Below are positions 7,106 through 16,062 of a DNA stretch of 64,000 nt, one piece after another (the stretch's first letter is position 1; the number at the start of each line of letters is the position of its first letter). The position numbers were made by a program, and so were the translations under genes. The DNA lies in contig NZ_JAMYWY010000001.1 in the NCBI RefSeq assembly GCF_024159265.1, positions 1,550,001 to 1,614,000 of the forward strand. The letters run 5' to 3'. The notes under the pieces were generated by a model. It was not told the origin of the DNA. It searched no databases and saw nothing but the letters and a program-made list of their open reading frames with translations. The stretch is from Paenibacillus sp. 1781tsa1. GTDB lineage: Bacteria; Bacillota; Bacilli; Paenibacillales; Paenibacillaceae.

Positions 7106-8399
7106 TTCGATCTGGAAGCATGTATTCACTGTGATTTGGCTCCGCTTCTATGGCAAGTATCAGTGGAGGGATTGGGCGCGGACATGGATCGGTTTGCTTA
7201 TACTGATCGGGTTCGAATTCTATCTGATCCTTCATGCGAATCTTACGGGTGAGCTGCTTAGCGCTAGATTTATAGGCTTGGCTGTCATTGCGAGCAATGG
7301 ATACATGACATTGATGATGACGGGGGCACAGTGGAAGGAACAATGGATGGAGCGGTTTCGTGAGCTTCCTGTGGATGGTCGGACTTTTTGGATATCATGG
7401 ACCGTTTTTTGTTTTATCGATTATTCACTACGAAGAACGATCTTTTTTTATCTGTTTCCATTGTTTCTGTTCATTAACGGACAAGTCGAATGGTTTCAAG
7501 CTGGGGTATGGATGGCTACCTTTGCTGTCTTCACCTGGTACGGTATCACTGCGGGCAGTGTCATGAGCACATGGGGGCTCCAGCGTCAGGGCTTGCGGTG
7601 TGGGTTGCATGGAGTGATCGCTGTTCTTATGGCTGCGATCGTATTATGGTCTTCACAATGGGCAATAGGAGCCTGCCTGCTATATATCGTCTGGTGTTGG
7701 TGGCATGAGTTTCCGCTTATGTTGCGTCATTCAGTGTATCGACAGGGTTCGAAGGCCAAACCGGAGAAGAATCCGTTATCCGTATCATTTTATAAACGCG
7801 AGTGGAAGCGCTTTTTGACCTCACCGATGATGCTTGTGAATTGGATGGTGTTTGTGGCTTTTGTTTTGTTCTTTACCTATCAATTTTTGCAATCGGGTTT
7901 TCGTGAGGCGCAGATCTTAATGATAGGTTCCTGCTTTTTTTTACTTTTGAGTTCACCCATTGCCTTATTATTTTCGATTGAAAAAAAAGTTCGTCTATTA
8001 TTGTTGTCCCTGCCATTATCGCGAAAAAGAGTGTTTTGGAGTAAGTACCGATTTTATATTGGTTTGCTGATGGGCGGATTTCTGATCATTCTATGCTTTA
8101 TGTCGGTTGTTTACTCAATTCGCCCTGGATGGAAGCTGACGCTGGAGTGTTTGTTACTTTTGGCTGTTTGTGGGGGCATTCGATTAAAGGCGGACGAACT
8201 TAGGCCCAATCTGTCATGGGTCAATGAGCAAAAGCTATGGAGCGGGTACGGAAAATATCGCTCTGTTGTCTATTGTCTCCCAGTTCTGGCTGTAGCTTTA
8301 CTGCCCTCATATTGGGGCTTAATTCTCGTGCCATTGATCGGTGCGGTCGTTTACTTGACTGCATTACGCCGAAAAAACGGGGGGTTTTATGATGCGTAA
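7095..8399 (+). CDS. albD: Membrane protein AlbD, putative exporter/immunity permease
   Basis: A 434-residue polytopic protein with some ten to twelve hydrophobic segments, no conserved catalytic motif, and low similarity expected outside alb clusters. Size (Bacillus AlbD is about 436 residues), order and translational overlap with the ATPase identify it as AlbD, likely the membrane partner of AlbC. The start at 7095 has a second ATG at 7098; both lie inside the albC end. Confidence 0.82.
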   Translation: MMDNSIWKHVFTVIWLRFYGKYQWRDWARTWIGLLILIGFEFYLILHANLTGELLSARFIGLAVIASNGYMTLMMTGAQWKEQWMERFRELPVDGRTFWISWTVFCFIDYSLRRTIFFYLFPLFLFINGQVEWFQAGVWMATFAVFTWYGITAGSVMSTWGLQRQGLRCGLHGVIAVLMAAIVLWSSQWAIGACLLYIVWCWWHEFPLMLRHSVYRQGSKAKPEKNPLSVSFYKREWKRFLTSPMMLVNWMVFVAFVLFFTYQFLQSGFREAQILMIGSCFFLLLSSPIALLFSIEKKVRLLLLSLPLSRKRVFWSKYRFYIGLLMGGFLIILCFMSVVYSIRPGWKLTLECLLLLAVCGGIRLKADELRPNLSWVNEQKLWSGYGKYRSVVYCLPVLAVALLPSYWGLILVPLIGAVVYLTALRRKNGGFYDA

Positions 8400-9648
8400 T
8401 ATGGAAGGGTCATCCATCTTGTTACCTGACAGTTATGTGATGAATACAACACAATATGCAACGATATCACTAAGTATAAGTAGACAAAATCCAATTAAGA
8501 ATGACAAAGGTTTCGAGCAAACCCAACTGTTTTTTTATATCTTGGGCCAATTGCGCAAACAGCAGCTCGCTCAAAAATATGGCGGGCTCTTTGGTCAAGC
8601 CTTTATGTACTCCACCGGAGTTTATTTTGGAGGGAGAAACCATGTATGGGGGCTAAGGATTCCCGATGCGAGGTATTTGGACCTTGGGGAGGAGCTGATT
8701 GGATGCCTGCTGACAGAGCTCTTATCTTTAGATGCAGATTGTTCTCCTTCAGAAGAAGTAAGGCTGTGGGAACAGGCCAGAGGAAATTTGATTCAGCGGG
8801 TGGAACGAATATTCAATGATCCCCTTTTATACGCTGCATCTCGTTATCTTGAATATGTAACAGGTGCGACGGAGTCAGGAACGGGTGTACAGGGGAGTTA
8901 TGAAATCTATTCAGCGCTAAGTTACGTGGAATGGTCAGAGCATAAAAGGATAGCGATGCATAACATGCAACAATTCCGCACCAATATCACTCTTCTGGGG
9001 GATTTATCCCAGGCAGACCCTGAGACTGTTTCCCAATTGAGTCAAGGTGATCATCGGACTGAACAGAAGTCTGGGTACATTAATAAGCAGTTTCAGACTC
9101 CGTCCATTCCAGCTGCGCAGGAATGGACGGAGTCTACAAAGCTAATTCAGAATCAAACTATTATCATTGGCGGCTTCCGATGCAACAATAAGTATGGATT
9201 TAAAGATCATATTTATGCAAAAATGCTGGATGGCTGGATGGGGAAATATGGAGATCCTTACTTGCTTCAAACTTTGCGTTCGGCTCCAGTATCGGCTTAT
9301 CATGCGGGAAGTCGTTATGATATGATGACAGGCATCTGGCTTATCTCAGCCTGCGTCCGTTCAGGGATGGAGAGGAATGCAGCTAAGATCATAAAACACT
9401 GTCTGGAACAACAAGTGCTTACATCATCGCGGCTTGAAACGATTAAAAAGGGATTGATCGAGGAACTCATGTTTATATTGGATAAACCGGAAGGCAGAAT
9501 GGCCTATGGCCCGATTTTGAGAACGTATAACATACAAGTTAGTGATATTTTTCACTTGGTGAACGAAGTGACATCTTCTCAATTACAGCGATTTGTAGAT
9601 AAACAAGTGCAGTTTGGCGGAGTTTACTGGTTAAAGGGGGGGCGTTGA
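8389..9648 (+). CDS. albE: AlbE, M16-peptidase-like protein without zinc site
   Basis: A 419-residue protein with the fold pattern of M16 (insulinase-type) peptidases, for example the insert around GRMAYGPILRTYNIQ, but without the inverted zinc motif HxxEH. In the subtilosin system AlbE pairs with AlbF, as inactive and active M16 subunits do in processing peptidases, to remove the leader and support ring closure. It is somewhat longer than Bacillus AlbE (about 386). It overlaps albD by eleven bases and touches the albF start. Confidence 0.82.
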   Translation: MMRNMEGSSILLPDSYVMNTTQYATISLSISRQNPIKNDKGFEQTQLFFYILGQLRKQQLAQKYGGLFGQAFMYSTGVYFGGRNHVWGLRIPDARYLDLGEELIGCLLTELLSLDADCSPSEEVRLWEQARGNLIQRVERIFNDPLLYAASRYLEYVTGATESGTGVQGSYEIYSALSYVEWSEHKRIAMHNMQQFRTNITLLGDLSQADPETVSQLSQGDHRTEQKSGYINKQFQTPSIPAAQEWTESTKLIQNQTIIIGGFRCNNKYGFKDHIYAKMLDGWMGKYGDPYLLQTLRSAPVSAYHAGSRYDMMTGIWLISACVRSGMERNAAKIIKHCLEQQVLTSSRLETIKKGLIEELMFILDKPEGRMAYGPILRTYNIQVSDIFHLVNEVTSSQLQRFVDKQVQFGGVYWLKGGR

Positions 9649-10883
9649 TGAAGCTGAAACGTTTCTTTCATGAGGCAGACAGTAAAATGACCAAGGAGAT
9701 GTATGCTGATGGACTCCAAGTGTGTCGTGTTGATATGTCCACTTCGGGCTTCACATTGCTCAATTTACAGGTGAATTGTGGTGCGAAAGATAGTTTTGAT
9801 CCTTCCCGGAATAGATCCATTCCTTACGGAGCAGCGCATTTTGTGGAGCATCTTTTTTTCTGGGATCGGGGGATAAGCCTCTACGAAAAATATGCGGATA
9901 GGTACACGTTGATGAATGCGTTCACGACCTTTCTGCATACACACTATTTATGTATATCTAAACCGGATAATGTTTACGAGAACGCGCTGATGTTATATCA
10001 ACAGGCGACAAGGAATGTGTGGGATTTTACACGGTTTGAAGACGAGACTGCACTCATTCTAAGCGAAATTGAGACTGCATTTATGCAGTCGGGCATAACT
10101 AGACTGTACCATCTGTTGGCAGGTATGTATCCCGACGATGCTTATTCGATCTATCCGGCTGGAAGGGATGTGGATATTCGTTCCATGACAGTTCCTCAGT
10201 TAAAGGATATGATACACCGCTTCTATCAGCCTAGCAACATGATCATGTTTGTTCTGGGCAATCAGAATCATAGTCGTAAGGGTAAGGCGAGTCCACTCCG
10301 ATGGATTGAACAAGAGCCGATGAACAAAGGGAAAGAGAGTTCAATAAATGCTCACTTTAAACCGATGGTGGCCAAAAGTTTTTCCTGTAGATTTCTGCCC
10401 GAAAACGACAGGCATGAGACATGGATTGGTGTAGTGTTCCCAGGTCCGTCTGCAGAGGCTACCTCCCATGAGTATTTGCGGTATGCAGTTCGACTTGAAC
10501 TGTTTGTTGTACTTTTGCGTCAGAAGAGTGAGGAGCAGTTTGAATGCAGTTGGTGTTCTGAAGCGGGCATTCATCATCTCATCCTCATAAGTCGCAATGT
10601 GGAGCCATATGGGCAGCTCAGGCAGCTTTTACTCCAAATCAGCAAGGTTATGGATGATGAACAGGTGGGGCAGATCAAAGAAAATCTGCTAATCAAAATG
10701 ATCTATGATTGGGACTATCCTTCCAGATGGTTGGAGCATGTCAAACGAATATGTAATGCTAATAGCACGTTCACAGATCTCTACCGAGCTGTCCAGATGG
10801 TAGATGCTCAGGAGTTGTCCGCTTTTGCAGTATATATGGAAAGGGAGCTTGATCAGATCACAATCGAGGCGGTTGTCTCATGA
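9648..10883 (+). CDS. albF: Zinc M16 peptidase AlbF, leader removal
   Basis: The inverted zinc motif HFVEH is at residues 64-68 of this 411-residue protein, and the downstream acidic helix (DETALILSEIETAFMQ) supplies the third ligand region, as in M16 peptidases. AlbF is the presumed active subunit that cuts the 8-residue leader of SboA. ATG 9648 is chosen over an upstream TTG at 9645 because the AAAGGGGGG site is better spaced; it overlaps the albE stop as TGATG. Confidence 0.9.
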   Translation: MKLKRFFHEADSKMTKEMYADGLQVCRVDMSTSGFTLLNLQVNCGAKDSFDPSRNRSIPYGAAHFVEHLFFWDRGISLYEKYADRYTLMNAFTTFLHTHYLCISKPDNVYENALMLYQQATRNVWDFTRFEDETALILSEIETAFMQSGITRLYHLLAGMYPDDAYSIYPAGRDVDIRSMTVPQLKDMIHRFYQPSNMIMFVLGNQNHSRKGKASPLRWIEQEPMNKGKESSINAHFKPMVAKSFSCRFLPENDRHETWIGVVFPGPSAEATSHEYLRYAVRLELFVVLLRQKSEEQFECSWCSEAGIHHLILISRNVEPYGQLRQLLLQISKVMDDEQVGQIKENLLIKMIYDWDYPSRWLEHVKRICNANSTFTDLYRAVQMVDAQELSAFAVYMERELDQITIEAVVS

Positions 10884-11584
10884 AAAGGATAAGTGGAACG
10901 ATCCGGTTGGTATTGGGCACAACCATTGGATTAGGTATCTTGTATGGGACGGGGGTAAGCACAGCCCTTTTAAATGTTGCTGCTTCCAGCTTGAACAGGA
11001 TCAACAATCCTTGGATATCCGTTCTTCTGCTGGCTGTGTGTTCATTTGTTATATTGTATCCCAGCTTGGCTTATATGAAACGTACCTTTGGGGCGATGAA
11101 TCGCATGAACGCCGAATGGTTATCTATTCAAAAAAAACATATGGAATGCTGTCAGGTTTCCGAAGCAGAGCACTGTGAAGCATACAATGCTGAGGTTACA
11201 GAACTAAGGCAGCGATACCAGACGTTAAGTTCATCTCGAATTCTAAAGGTGCTGCTGGTTCAGGTTATTCTCTTTGGTGCATTTCTTGGCATTGCGAGCC
11301 GAATTCGACAGTCGGAAACAGGGGAAAGAACGTGGGACGCCTTACCTTGGTCCATATCATGGCTTCTTACTCTTATTGTCCTTGTCTCTATGATCTGGAT
11401 CATGCGCGGGTGGCTGATAAAGCTATGGCATCGGGGAAAATGGGTTGCTATAGCGATATCTCTCGTATTGATAACGATTTGCCTGAAGCTTTCTTTTGCT
11501 GAGCAGTTGTATCTATTGTTATGGTTTGCTTTGCAGATGTTATATGATTATTATGCTGCATTTCGTGGCAGACATATGGCTTAG
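10880..11584 (+). CDS. albG: Membrane protein AlbG
   Basis: A 234-residue protein with about six hydrophobic segments: two at the N-terminus, a charged helical region (residues 70-115), then four. Length and last position in the operon match AlbG (about 233 residues in Bacillus), linked to immunity and maturation. It overlaps albF by four bases (ATGA) and is followed by the right copy of the flanking terminator. Confidence 0.82.
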   Translation: MKRISGTIRLVLGTTIGLGILYGTGVSTALLNVAASSLNRINNPWISVLLLAVCSFVILYPSLAYMKRTFGAMNRMNAEWLSIQKKHMECCQVSEAEHCEAYNAEVTELRQRYQTLSSSRILKVLLVQVILFGAFLGIASRIRQSETGERTWDALPWSISWLLTLIVLVSMIWIMRGWLIKLWHRGKWVAIAISLVLITICLKLSFAEQLYLLLWFALQMLYDYYAAFRGRHMA

Positions 11585-11624
11585 TTCTAACTAGGGAATA
11601 CCTCCGTCAATTCGATGGAATGCA

Positions 11625-11669
11625 TAGATGTGTGACTGACCCCGCCGGGCGCCGGTGGGGTATTTTTTT
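11625..11669 (+). terminator. Terminator, right copy of the 45-bp repeat flanking the sbo-alb cluster
   Basis: Same sequence as 4460-4504 except for one C-to-T change that turns one G-C pair of the stem into G-T. It terminates the alb operon 50 bp after albG. Confidence 0.9.
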
Positions 11670-11682
11670 GTTTTATTTTCAA

Positions 11683-11761
11683 ATAAACAAAAGTGATCAA
11701 AAATAAATAAAAGAATATTCTGTGTTTGTTATTGACTAACAAAGATAAACAAAGGTATAAT
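11683..11761 (+). promoter_or_regulatory. rhaD promoter with overlapping operator-like repeats
   Basis: TTGACT (11732-11737) and TATAAT (11756-11761), 18 bp apart, form a strong promoter. A perfect 7-bp inverted repeat, TTTGTTA-N5-TAACAAA (11725-11743), covers the -35 box. ATAAACAAA occurs at 11683 and 11745, the latter inside the spacer, with a variant ATAAATAAA at 11703. This is the layout of a repressor-controlled sugar gene; the regulator is not in the window. Confidence 0.7.
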
Positions 11762-11830
11762 GAATGTGAAAAAAGGAACTTACCTTGTACGTGGCAAGCA
11801 TATGATTTTTAATATAAGGAGAGATTGATC

Positions 11831-12676
11831 ATGAACGTGACCCTTACGAATGACACAACACAGGCTGCAGGTTTCGATATTCCATTTGTTCGAGAGATGG
11901 CCGAGATTACACAGCATATGTGGAAAAATGGCTGGGATGAGCGCAATGGCGGTAATGTCAGCTATCTGCTGGAGGAAGAGGAAGTTGCCCAATATATCGA
12001 TATCCATCATGTGATTCGCAAGATTAAACCGGCATTTTCGGTGCAGGAGCTGGCAGGCAAGTATGTTATCGTGACCGCATCGGGCAAATATTTCAAAAAT
12101 GTACTCGCTGATCCCGAGAGCAATTTGGGATTGCTGCGTGTATCGCAAGATGGACAGGAGCTGGAAGTACTCTGGGGATTGAAGTCGGGGGCGAATCCAA
12201 CGAGTGAATTACCTACGCATTTCATGAGCCACATTGAACGTTTGAAATTGGACCCGAACCACCGGGTTGTTATGCACAACCACGCCACTCATGTATTGGC
12301 CATGACGTTTATCCACGAATTGGATGAGGCGAAATTCACAAAGACCCTCTGGCAGATGTGCACCGAGTGTGTAGTTGTATTCCCGGATGGCATTGGCATT
12401 ATTCCATGGATGATTCCTGGGTCGAACGAGATTGGCCGGGAAACGGCTGAGAAAATGAAGGAATACCACGCGGTCATCTGGCCGCAACATGGCATCTTTG
12501 GAACAGGTACAACGATTGACGAGGCTTTTGGGCTGATTGAGACCATTGAGAAGGCAGCACAGGTGTATATGCTGGTTGCTGGTCACGAGATCCGGCAGAG
12601 AATTACGGATGAACAGCTGACTACCCTGGCGCAAGCGTTTGGTGTCATCCCTCGTCCTGGTATTCTCGGCAGTTAA
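11831..12676 (+). CDS. rhaD: Rhamnulose-1-phosphate aldolase
   Basis: This class II aldolase splits L-rhamnulose 1-phosphate into dihydroxyacetone phosphate and L-lactaldehyde, the last step of rhamnose breakdown. The catalytic glutamate region is TSELPTHF. The zinc histidines are in [10 protein letters not shown] and in the [10 protein letters not shown] segment. The 281-residue length is usual for RhaD. ATG 11831 has AAGGAGA eight bases upstream; an in-frame TTG at 11825 is too close to it. The other rhamnose genes (isomerase, kinase, transporter) are not adjacent, so this is a single-gene unit with its own promoter and terminator. Confidence 0.93.
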   Translation: MNVTLTNDTTQAAGFDIPFVREMAEITQHMWKNGWDERNGGNVSYLLEEEEVAQYIDIHHVIRKIKPAFSVQELAGKYVIVTASGKYFKNVLADPESNLGLLRVSQDGQELEVLWGLKSGANPTSELPTHFMSHIERLKLDPNHRVVMHNHATHVLAMTFIHELDEAKFTKTLWQMCTECVVVFPDGIGIIPWMIPGSNEIGRETAEKMKEYHAVIWPQHGIFGTGTTIDEAFGLIETIEKAAQVYMLVAGHEIRQRITDEQLTTLAQAFGVIPRPGILGS

Positions 12677-12697
12677 CATAGTCAACGCATAGATCAA

Positions 12698-12744
12698 GGA
12701 AGTGGTCTTTGGTTCATTGAACCGAAGACCATTTCCTTTTTTTT
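12698..12744 (+). terminator. Rho-independent terminator after rhaD
   Basis: A long stem formed by GGTCTTTGGTTC and GAACCGAAGACC, extended by GGAA/TTCC, then a run of Ts. Confidence 0.92.
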
Positions 12745-12867
12745 GACGAGCAAACGTCGTTTTGGTTCAAAAAAGTTCAAATTGCTGAAAAAGGATGGCT
12801 TTGTTATCGATTATTGAATCGTAGAATCCATTATCACGCGCTTGCGAAATTCGGGTGAAATGACGTA

Positions 12868-12896
12868 TTGTCAACGGCTCTGCGATTTTGCATAAT
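12868..12896 (+). promoter_or_regulatory. Candidate kimA promoter
   Basis: TTGTCA at 12868 and CATAAT at 12891 with a 17-bp spacer, 41 bp before the start codon. No ydaO-type c-di-AMP riboswitch was found between here and the rhaD terminator or in the short leader. Confidence 0.55.
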
Positions 12897-12937
12897 AACA
12901 ATGCTTCACAGATGAGAGACGGAAGGAAGTTATGATC

Positions 12938-14755
12938 ATGCTTGGCAAAATGAAGAGAATCTTAATAGGCAAGCCAATGAAATCGGCTGAACTGGATGGA
13001 GAAAAATTAGGGAAATGGAAGGCACTCGCCATCCTGTCCTCTGATGCCTTATCGTCCGTTGCCTACGGTACGGAACAGATTTTGCTGGTGCTCGTAGCGG
13101 CCGGATTCGCCGCCCTTTGGTACTCTGTTCCGATTTCAATCGCCGTGCTGGGATTACTCGTCATTTTAATTTTTTCCTATCGCCAGACGATATTTGCTTA
13201 TCCAACAGGGGGCGGCGCTTATATCGTAGCCAAGGATAACCTGGGTACAACATCCAGCCTGATCGCCGGAGGATCTCTGCTGGTCGATTATATTTTGACC
13301 GTTGCGGTAAGTTCGTCCGCAGGCACGGATGCGATTACATCGGCTTTTCCTATGCTGCATGACTACAGTGTTGTGATTGCACTCATTATGATTGTTTTTC
13401 TAACGATTATGAATCTGCGGGGAGTGACGGAGTCGGCGTCTGTGCTGGCGATCCCCATATATCTGTTTATCTTTTCGATTGCAATTCTGATTATCTCGGG
13501 CGGAATCAAATTTCTTGCCGGGGGCATGGAAGCAGCTGCACCAGAATTCGGAACAAGTCTATCCCATGTGAGTATGTTTCTGTTATTGAAAGCATTCAGC
13601 TCCGGATGTTCGGCCTTGACTGGCGTGGAAGCGGTAAGTAACGCGATCCCGAACTTCAAGCAGCCTGCCGAGAAAAATGCCGCGGGTACATTACTGCTTA
13701 TGGGTTGTATATTAGGAGCCATGTTCATCGGCATCACCTTACTGGCTTATGGGTACGGAGTGAAGCCTGATCCCAAAGCAACGGTCATTTCCCAGATTGC
13801 TGAAGCGACGTTTGGCAGGGGCACGATGTATTTTATCATTCAGGGTGTAACGGCACTAATCCTGTTCCTGGCTGCCAACACAGCATATTCGGCTTTCCCG
13901 CTACTATCCTTCATGATGGCGAAGGACAAATACATGCCGCATGCATTTATGGTCAGAGGAGACCGCCTTGGTTTCTCGAACGGGATCATTTTTCTTAGTG
14001 TGATGTCTGCGCTGCTGGTGGTCGGGTTCAAAGGAAATACGGAAAGCCTGATTCCGCTCTATGCGGTAGGGGTGTTCATTCCATTTACCCTGTCACAGCT
14101 CGGCATGATGATTCGCTGGATCAAAGTCAAGCCGTCCGGCTGGCAGATGAAACTGCTCGTGAATACGGTCGGTATGCTGACTACATTATCGATTACCCTG
14201 ATCTTTATTTTCACCAAGTTCACGCAGACATGGGTCATCTTTATCTTTTTGCCGGTCGTTGTCTATGTATTTATGCGCATTCACCGTCACTATTGCAACA
14301 TTGCTGATGAGCTGCGAATTGACATTCAGGTGGAAAAACCAGCCCACAAAGGCAATACCATTATCATTCCTGTCGCAGGCATTACCCGGGTCGTCATGAA
14401 TACAATCAGTTATGCGCAGACGATGTCGGATCACGTGGTTGCGCTGTATATTGGATTCGATGATGAGGCCATACGCAAGATGGAGCAGAAGTGGGAAGAG
14501 TGGAATCCAGGTGTTCGTCTGGTCGTGATCAAATCGAGATACCGCAGCATTATGGGGCCGCTGAAGAAATTCATTGATACCGTAGAGTGGAAAACGGCAG
14601 AGACCGATCACATCACCGTATTGATTCCGCAATTCATCACCAAGCACTGGTGGCAAAATGTACTGCACAACCAGACCAGCTTCATGATCCGGGCCTATCT
14701 GATCAATTATAAAGACGTGATTGTCACCACGGTGCCATATCATCTTAATCGTTAA
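12938..14755 (+). CDS. kimA: KimA-type potassium importer, APC superfamily
   Basis: A 605-residue APC-superfamily transporter with about twelve membrane helices and a soluble C-terminal domain (about residues 450-605). It closely follows recalled Bacillus subtilis KimA (YdaO): LSSDALSSVAYGTEQ near residue 32, FAYPTGGGAYIV, LLVDYILTVAVS, KAFSSGCSALTGVEA and RGDRLGFSNGIIFL. KimA imports K+ with protons at high affinity and is inhibited by c-di-AMP in Bacillus. The ATG at 12938 is 8 bases after AAGGAAG; the upstream ATG at 12932 is only 2 bases from it. It is a single-gene unit with a candidate promoter and a terminator. Confidence 0.88.
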   Translation: MLGKMKRILIGKPMKSAELDGEKLGKWKALAILSSDALSSVAYGTEQILLVLVAAGFAALWYSVPISIAVLGLLVILIFSYRQTIFAYPTGGGAYIVAKDNLGTTSSLIAGGSLLVDYILTVAVSSSAGTDAITSAFPMLHDYSVVIALIMIVFLTIMNLRGVTESASVLAIPIYLFIFSIAILIISGGIKFLAGGMEAAAPEFGTSLSHVSMFLLLKAFSSGCSALTGVEAVSNAIPNFKQPAEKNAAGTLLLMGCILGAMFIGITLLAYGYGVKPDPKATVISQIAEATFGRGTMYFIIQGVTALILFLAANTAYSAFPLLSFMMAKDKYMPHAFMVRGDRLGFSNGIIFLSVMSALLVVGFKGNTESLIPLYAVGVFIPFTLSQLGMMIRWIKVKPSGWQMKLLVNTVGMLTTLSITLIFIFTKFTQTWVIFIFLPVVVYVFMRIHRHYCNIADELRIDIQVEKPAHKGNTIIIPVAGITRVVMNTISYAQTMSDHVVALYIGFDDEAIRKMEQKWEEWNPGVRLVVIKSRYRSIMGPLKKFIDTVEWKTAETDHITVLIPQFITKHWWQNVLHNQTSFMIRAYLINYKDVIVTTVPYHLNR

Positions 14756-14858
14756 CTCGAACGGTTCAACGCTTCACCCCGTTTGGAAGATTTACAGATT
14801 ATTGTAAAATGAGTCACGTTCTTTAATAGGTATACGTTCATATTCCATTTACACATCG

Positions 14859-14904
14859 AACCGCAAGGATATCTCCAAAAAGGAGAGTTCTTGCGGTTTT
14901 TTTG
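14859..14904 (+). terminator. Rho-independent terminator after kimA
   Basis: AACCGCAAG and CTTGCGGTT form the outer stem and TCTCC/GGAGA the inner stem, followed by seven Ts. Confidence 0.92.
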
Positions 14905-15099
14905 TCGTGAAATCCGGTCTAGATACCGCTTTCGTATGGATGCACATTTGCGTAAAGTCCCTTGTCTATGATTAACGTTACGTTGATTCAGAATGAATTT
15001 TGCTGTGACATTCGACTCTTACACTAGATAACGTGGTGCTGAAGTGGATGTAACCTTTCACACACACTGAATGCGTGAAACAAGGGGGAAGAAAATCCG

Positions 15100-16062
15100 A
15101 TGAGTGAGCTTGATAACCGGATCAGCTTGCCCGCGGCCAAACGGCGCGTATCCGGTACGAGTGAGCGCCGGGCAACCTCGCTGCGTGTGCAGCGAATGCG
15201 GGAGAATCTGCTGGCCTATGGTTTCCTGGCACCATCGCTGCTTTTGTTTGCAGTGTTTTTGTTTTATCCGATGTTTAAGTCCGTGTACCTCAGTCTGCAT
15301 TCCACAGATCCGACGGGGCAGATTGCGGCTTACGTGGGGCTGGATAACTTCAAGGCGGTGTTCCAATCGGGACTGTTTATGCAAGGCATGAAAGTAACGT
15401 TACTATTTGTCCTGTTTACAGTACCTACGGGTATGCTGGCTGCTCTGATTCTGGCTGCATTGACTCACAACCGTTTCAAGGGAATGCGTGTATTCCAATT
15501 TGTGTTCTCTCTGCCCGTGGTATTATCGGTCGGTTCTTCAGCGGTCATCTGGAAGTTTCTATTCCATCCGACCCTGGGCATGCTGAATTATCTGCTTGGC
15601 AAAGTAGGCATTGACCCAATCCCCTGGCTTACCAGCCCGGACTGGGCATTGATCTCGATCTCCATCATGACCATCTGGATGAACCTCGGATTTAACTACA
15701 TTATTCTATCTAGTGGTTTGGCAGGCATACCCGATGAGATCTACGAGAGTGCCAAGATTGATGGCGCAGGAGCATTGCTTACGTTTCGTAAAATCTCAAT
15801 GCCGCTACTGTCACCAACGTTATTTTTTGTTACGGTCGTATCGATTATTGGTGCTTTTCAATCGTTCGGTCAGATCAACATTCTAACCCGGGGTGGCCCG
15901 ATGGATAGTACGAATGTGTTCGTCTATTCCATCTATCAGGAAGCCTTCGTTAATTTCCGCTTTGGTACAGGTAGTGCACAGGCACTGATCCTGTTCGTGG
16001 TGATTATGCTGCTGACCCTGATCCAGTTCAAATGGGTAGAAAGGAAAGTGCATTACCAATGA
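15100..16062 (+). CDS. Sugar ABC transporter permease, MalF/UgpA type
   Basis: A 320-residue inner-membrane permease of the CUT1 carbohydrate family with six membrane helices after a basic N-terminus. The EAA loop that contacts the ATPase is seen as EIYESAKIDGAGALLTFRKISMPLLSP. It forms a heterodimer with the next gene. The ATPase is not encoded here, as is usual for CUT1 systems that share a common MsmX-like ATPase. It overlaps the next permease by four bases. The substrate is probably an oligosaccharide or glycoside, unknown. Confidence 0.9.
   Translation: MSELDNRISLPAAKRRVSGTSERRATSLRVQRMRENLLAYGFLAPSLLLFAVFLFYPMFKSVYLSLHSTDPTGQIAAYVGLDNFKAVFQSGLFMQGMKVTLLFVLFTVPTGMLAALILAALTHNRFKGMRVFQFVFSLPVVLSVGSSAVIWKFLFHPTLGMLNYLLGKVGIDPIPWLTSPDWALISISIMTIWMNLGFNYIILSSGLAGIPDEIYESAKIDGAGALLTFRKISMPLLSPTLFFVTVVSIIGAFQSFGQINILTRGGPMDSTNVFVYSIYQEAFVNFRFGTGSAQALILFVVIMLLTLIQFKWVERKVHYQ

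Noticed and set aside
12745..12937. ydaO (c-di-AMP) riboswitch upstream of kimA
   Set aside because: The conserved riboswitch segments were not seen, and the candidate promoter leaves too little leader.
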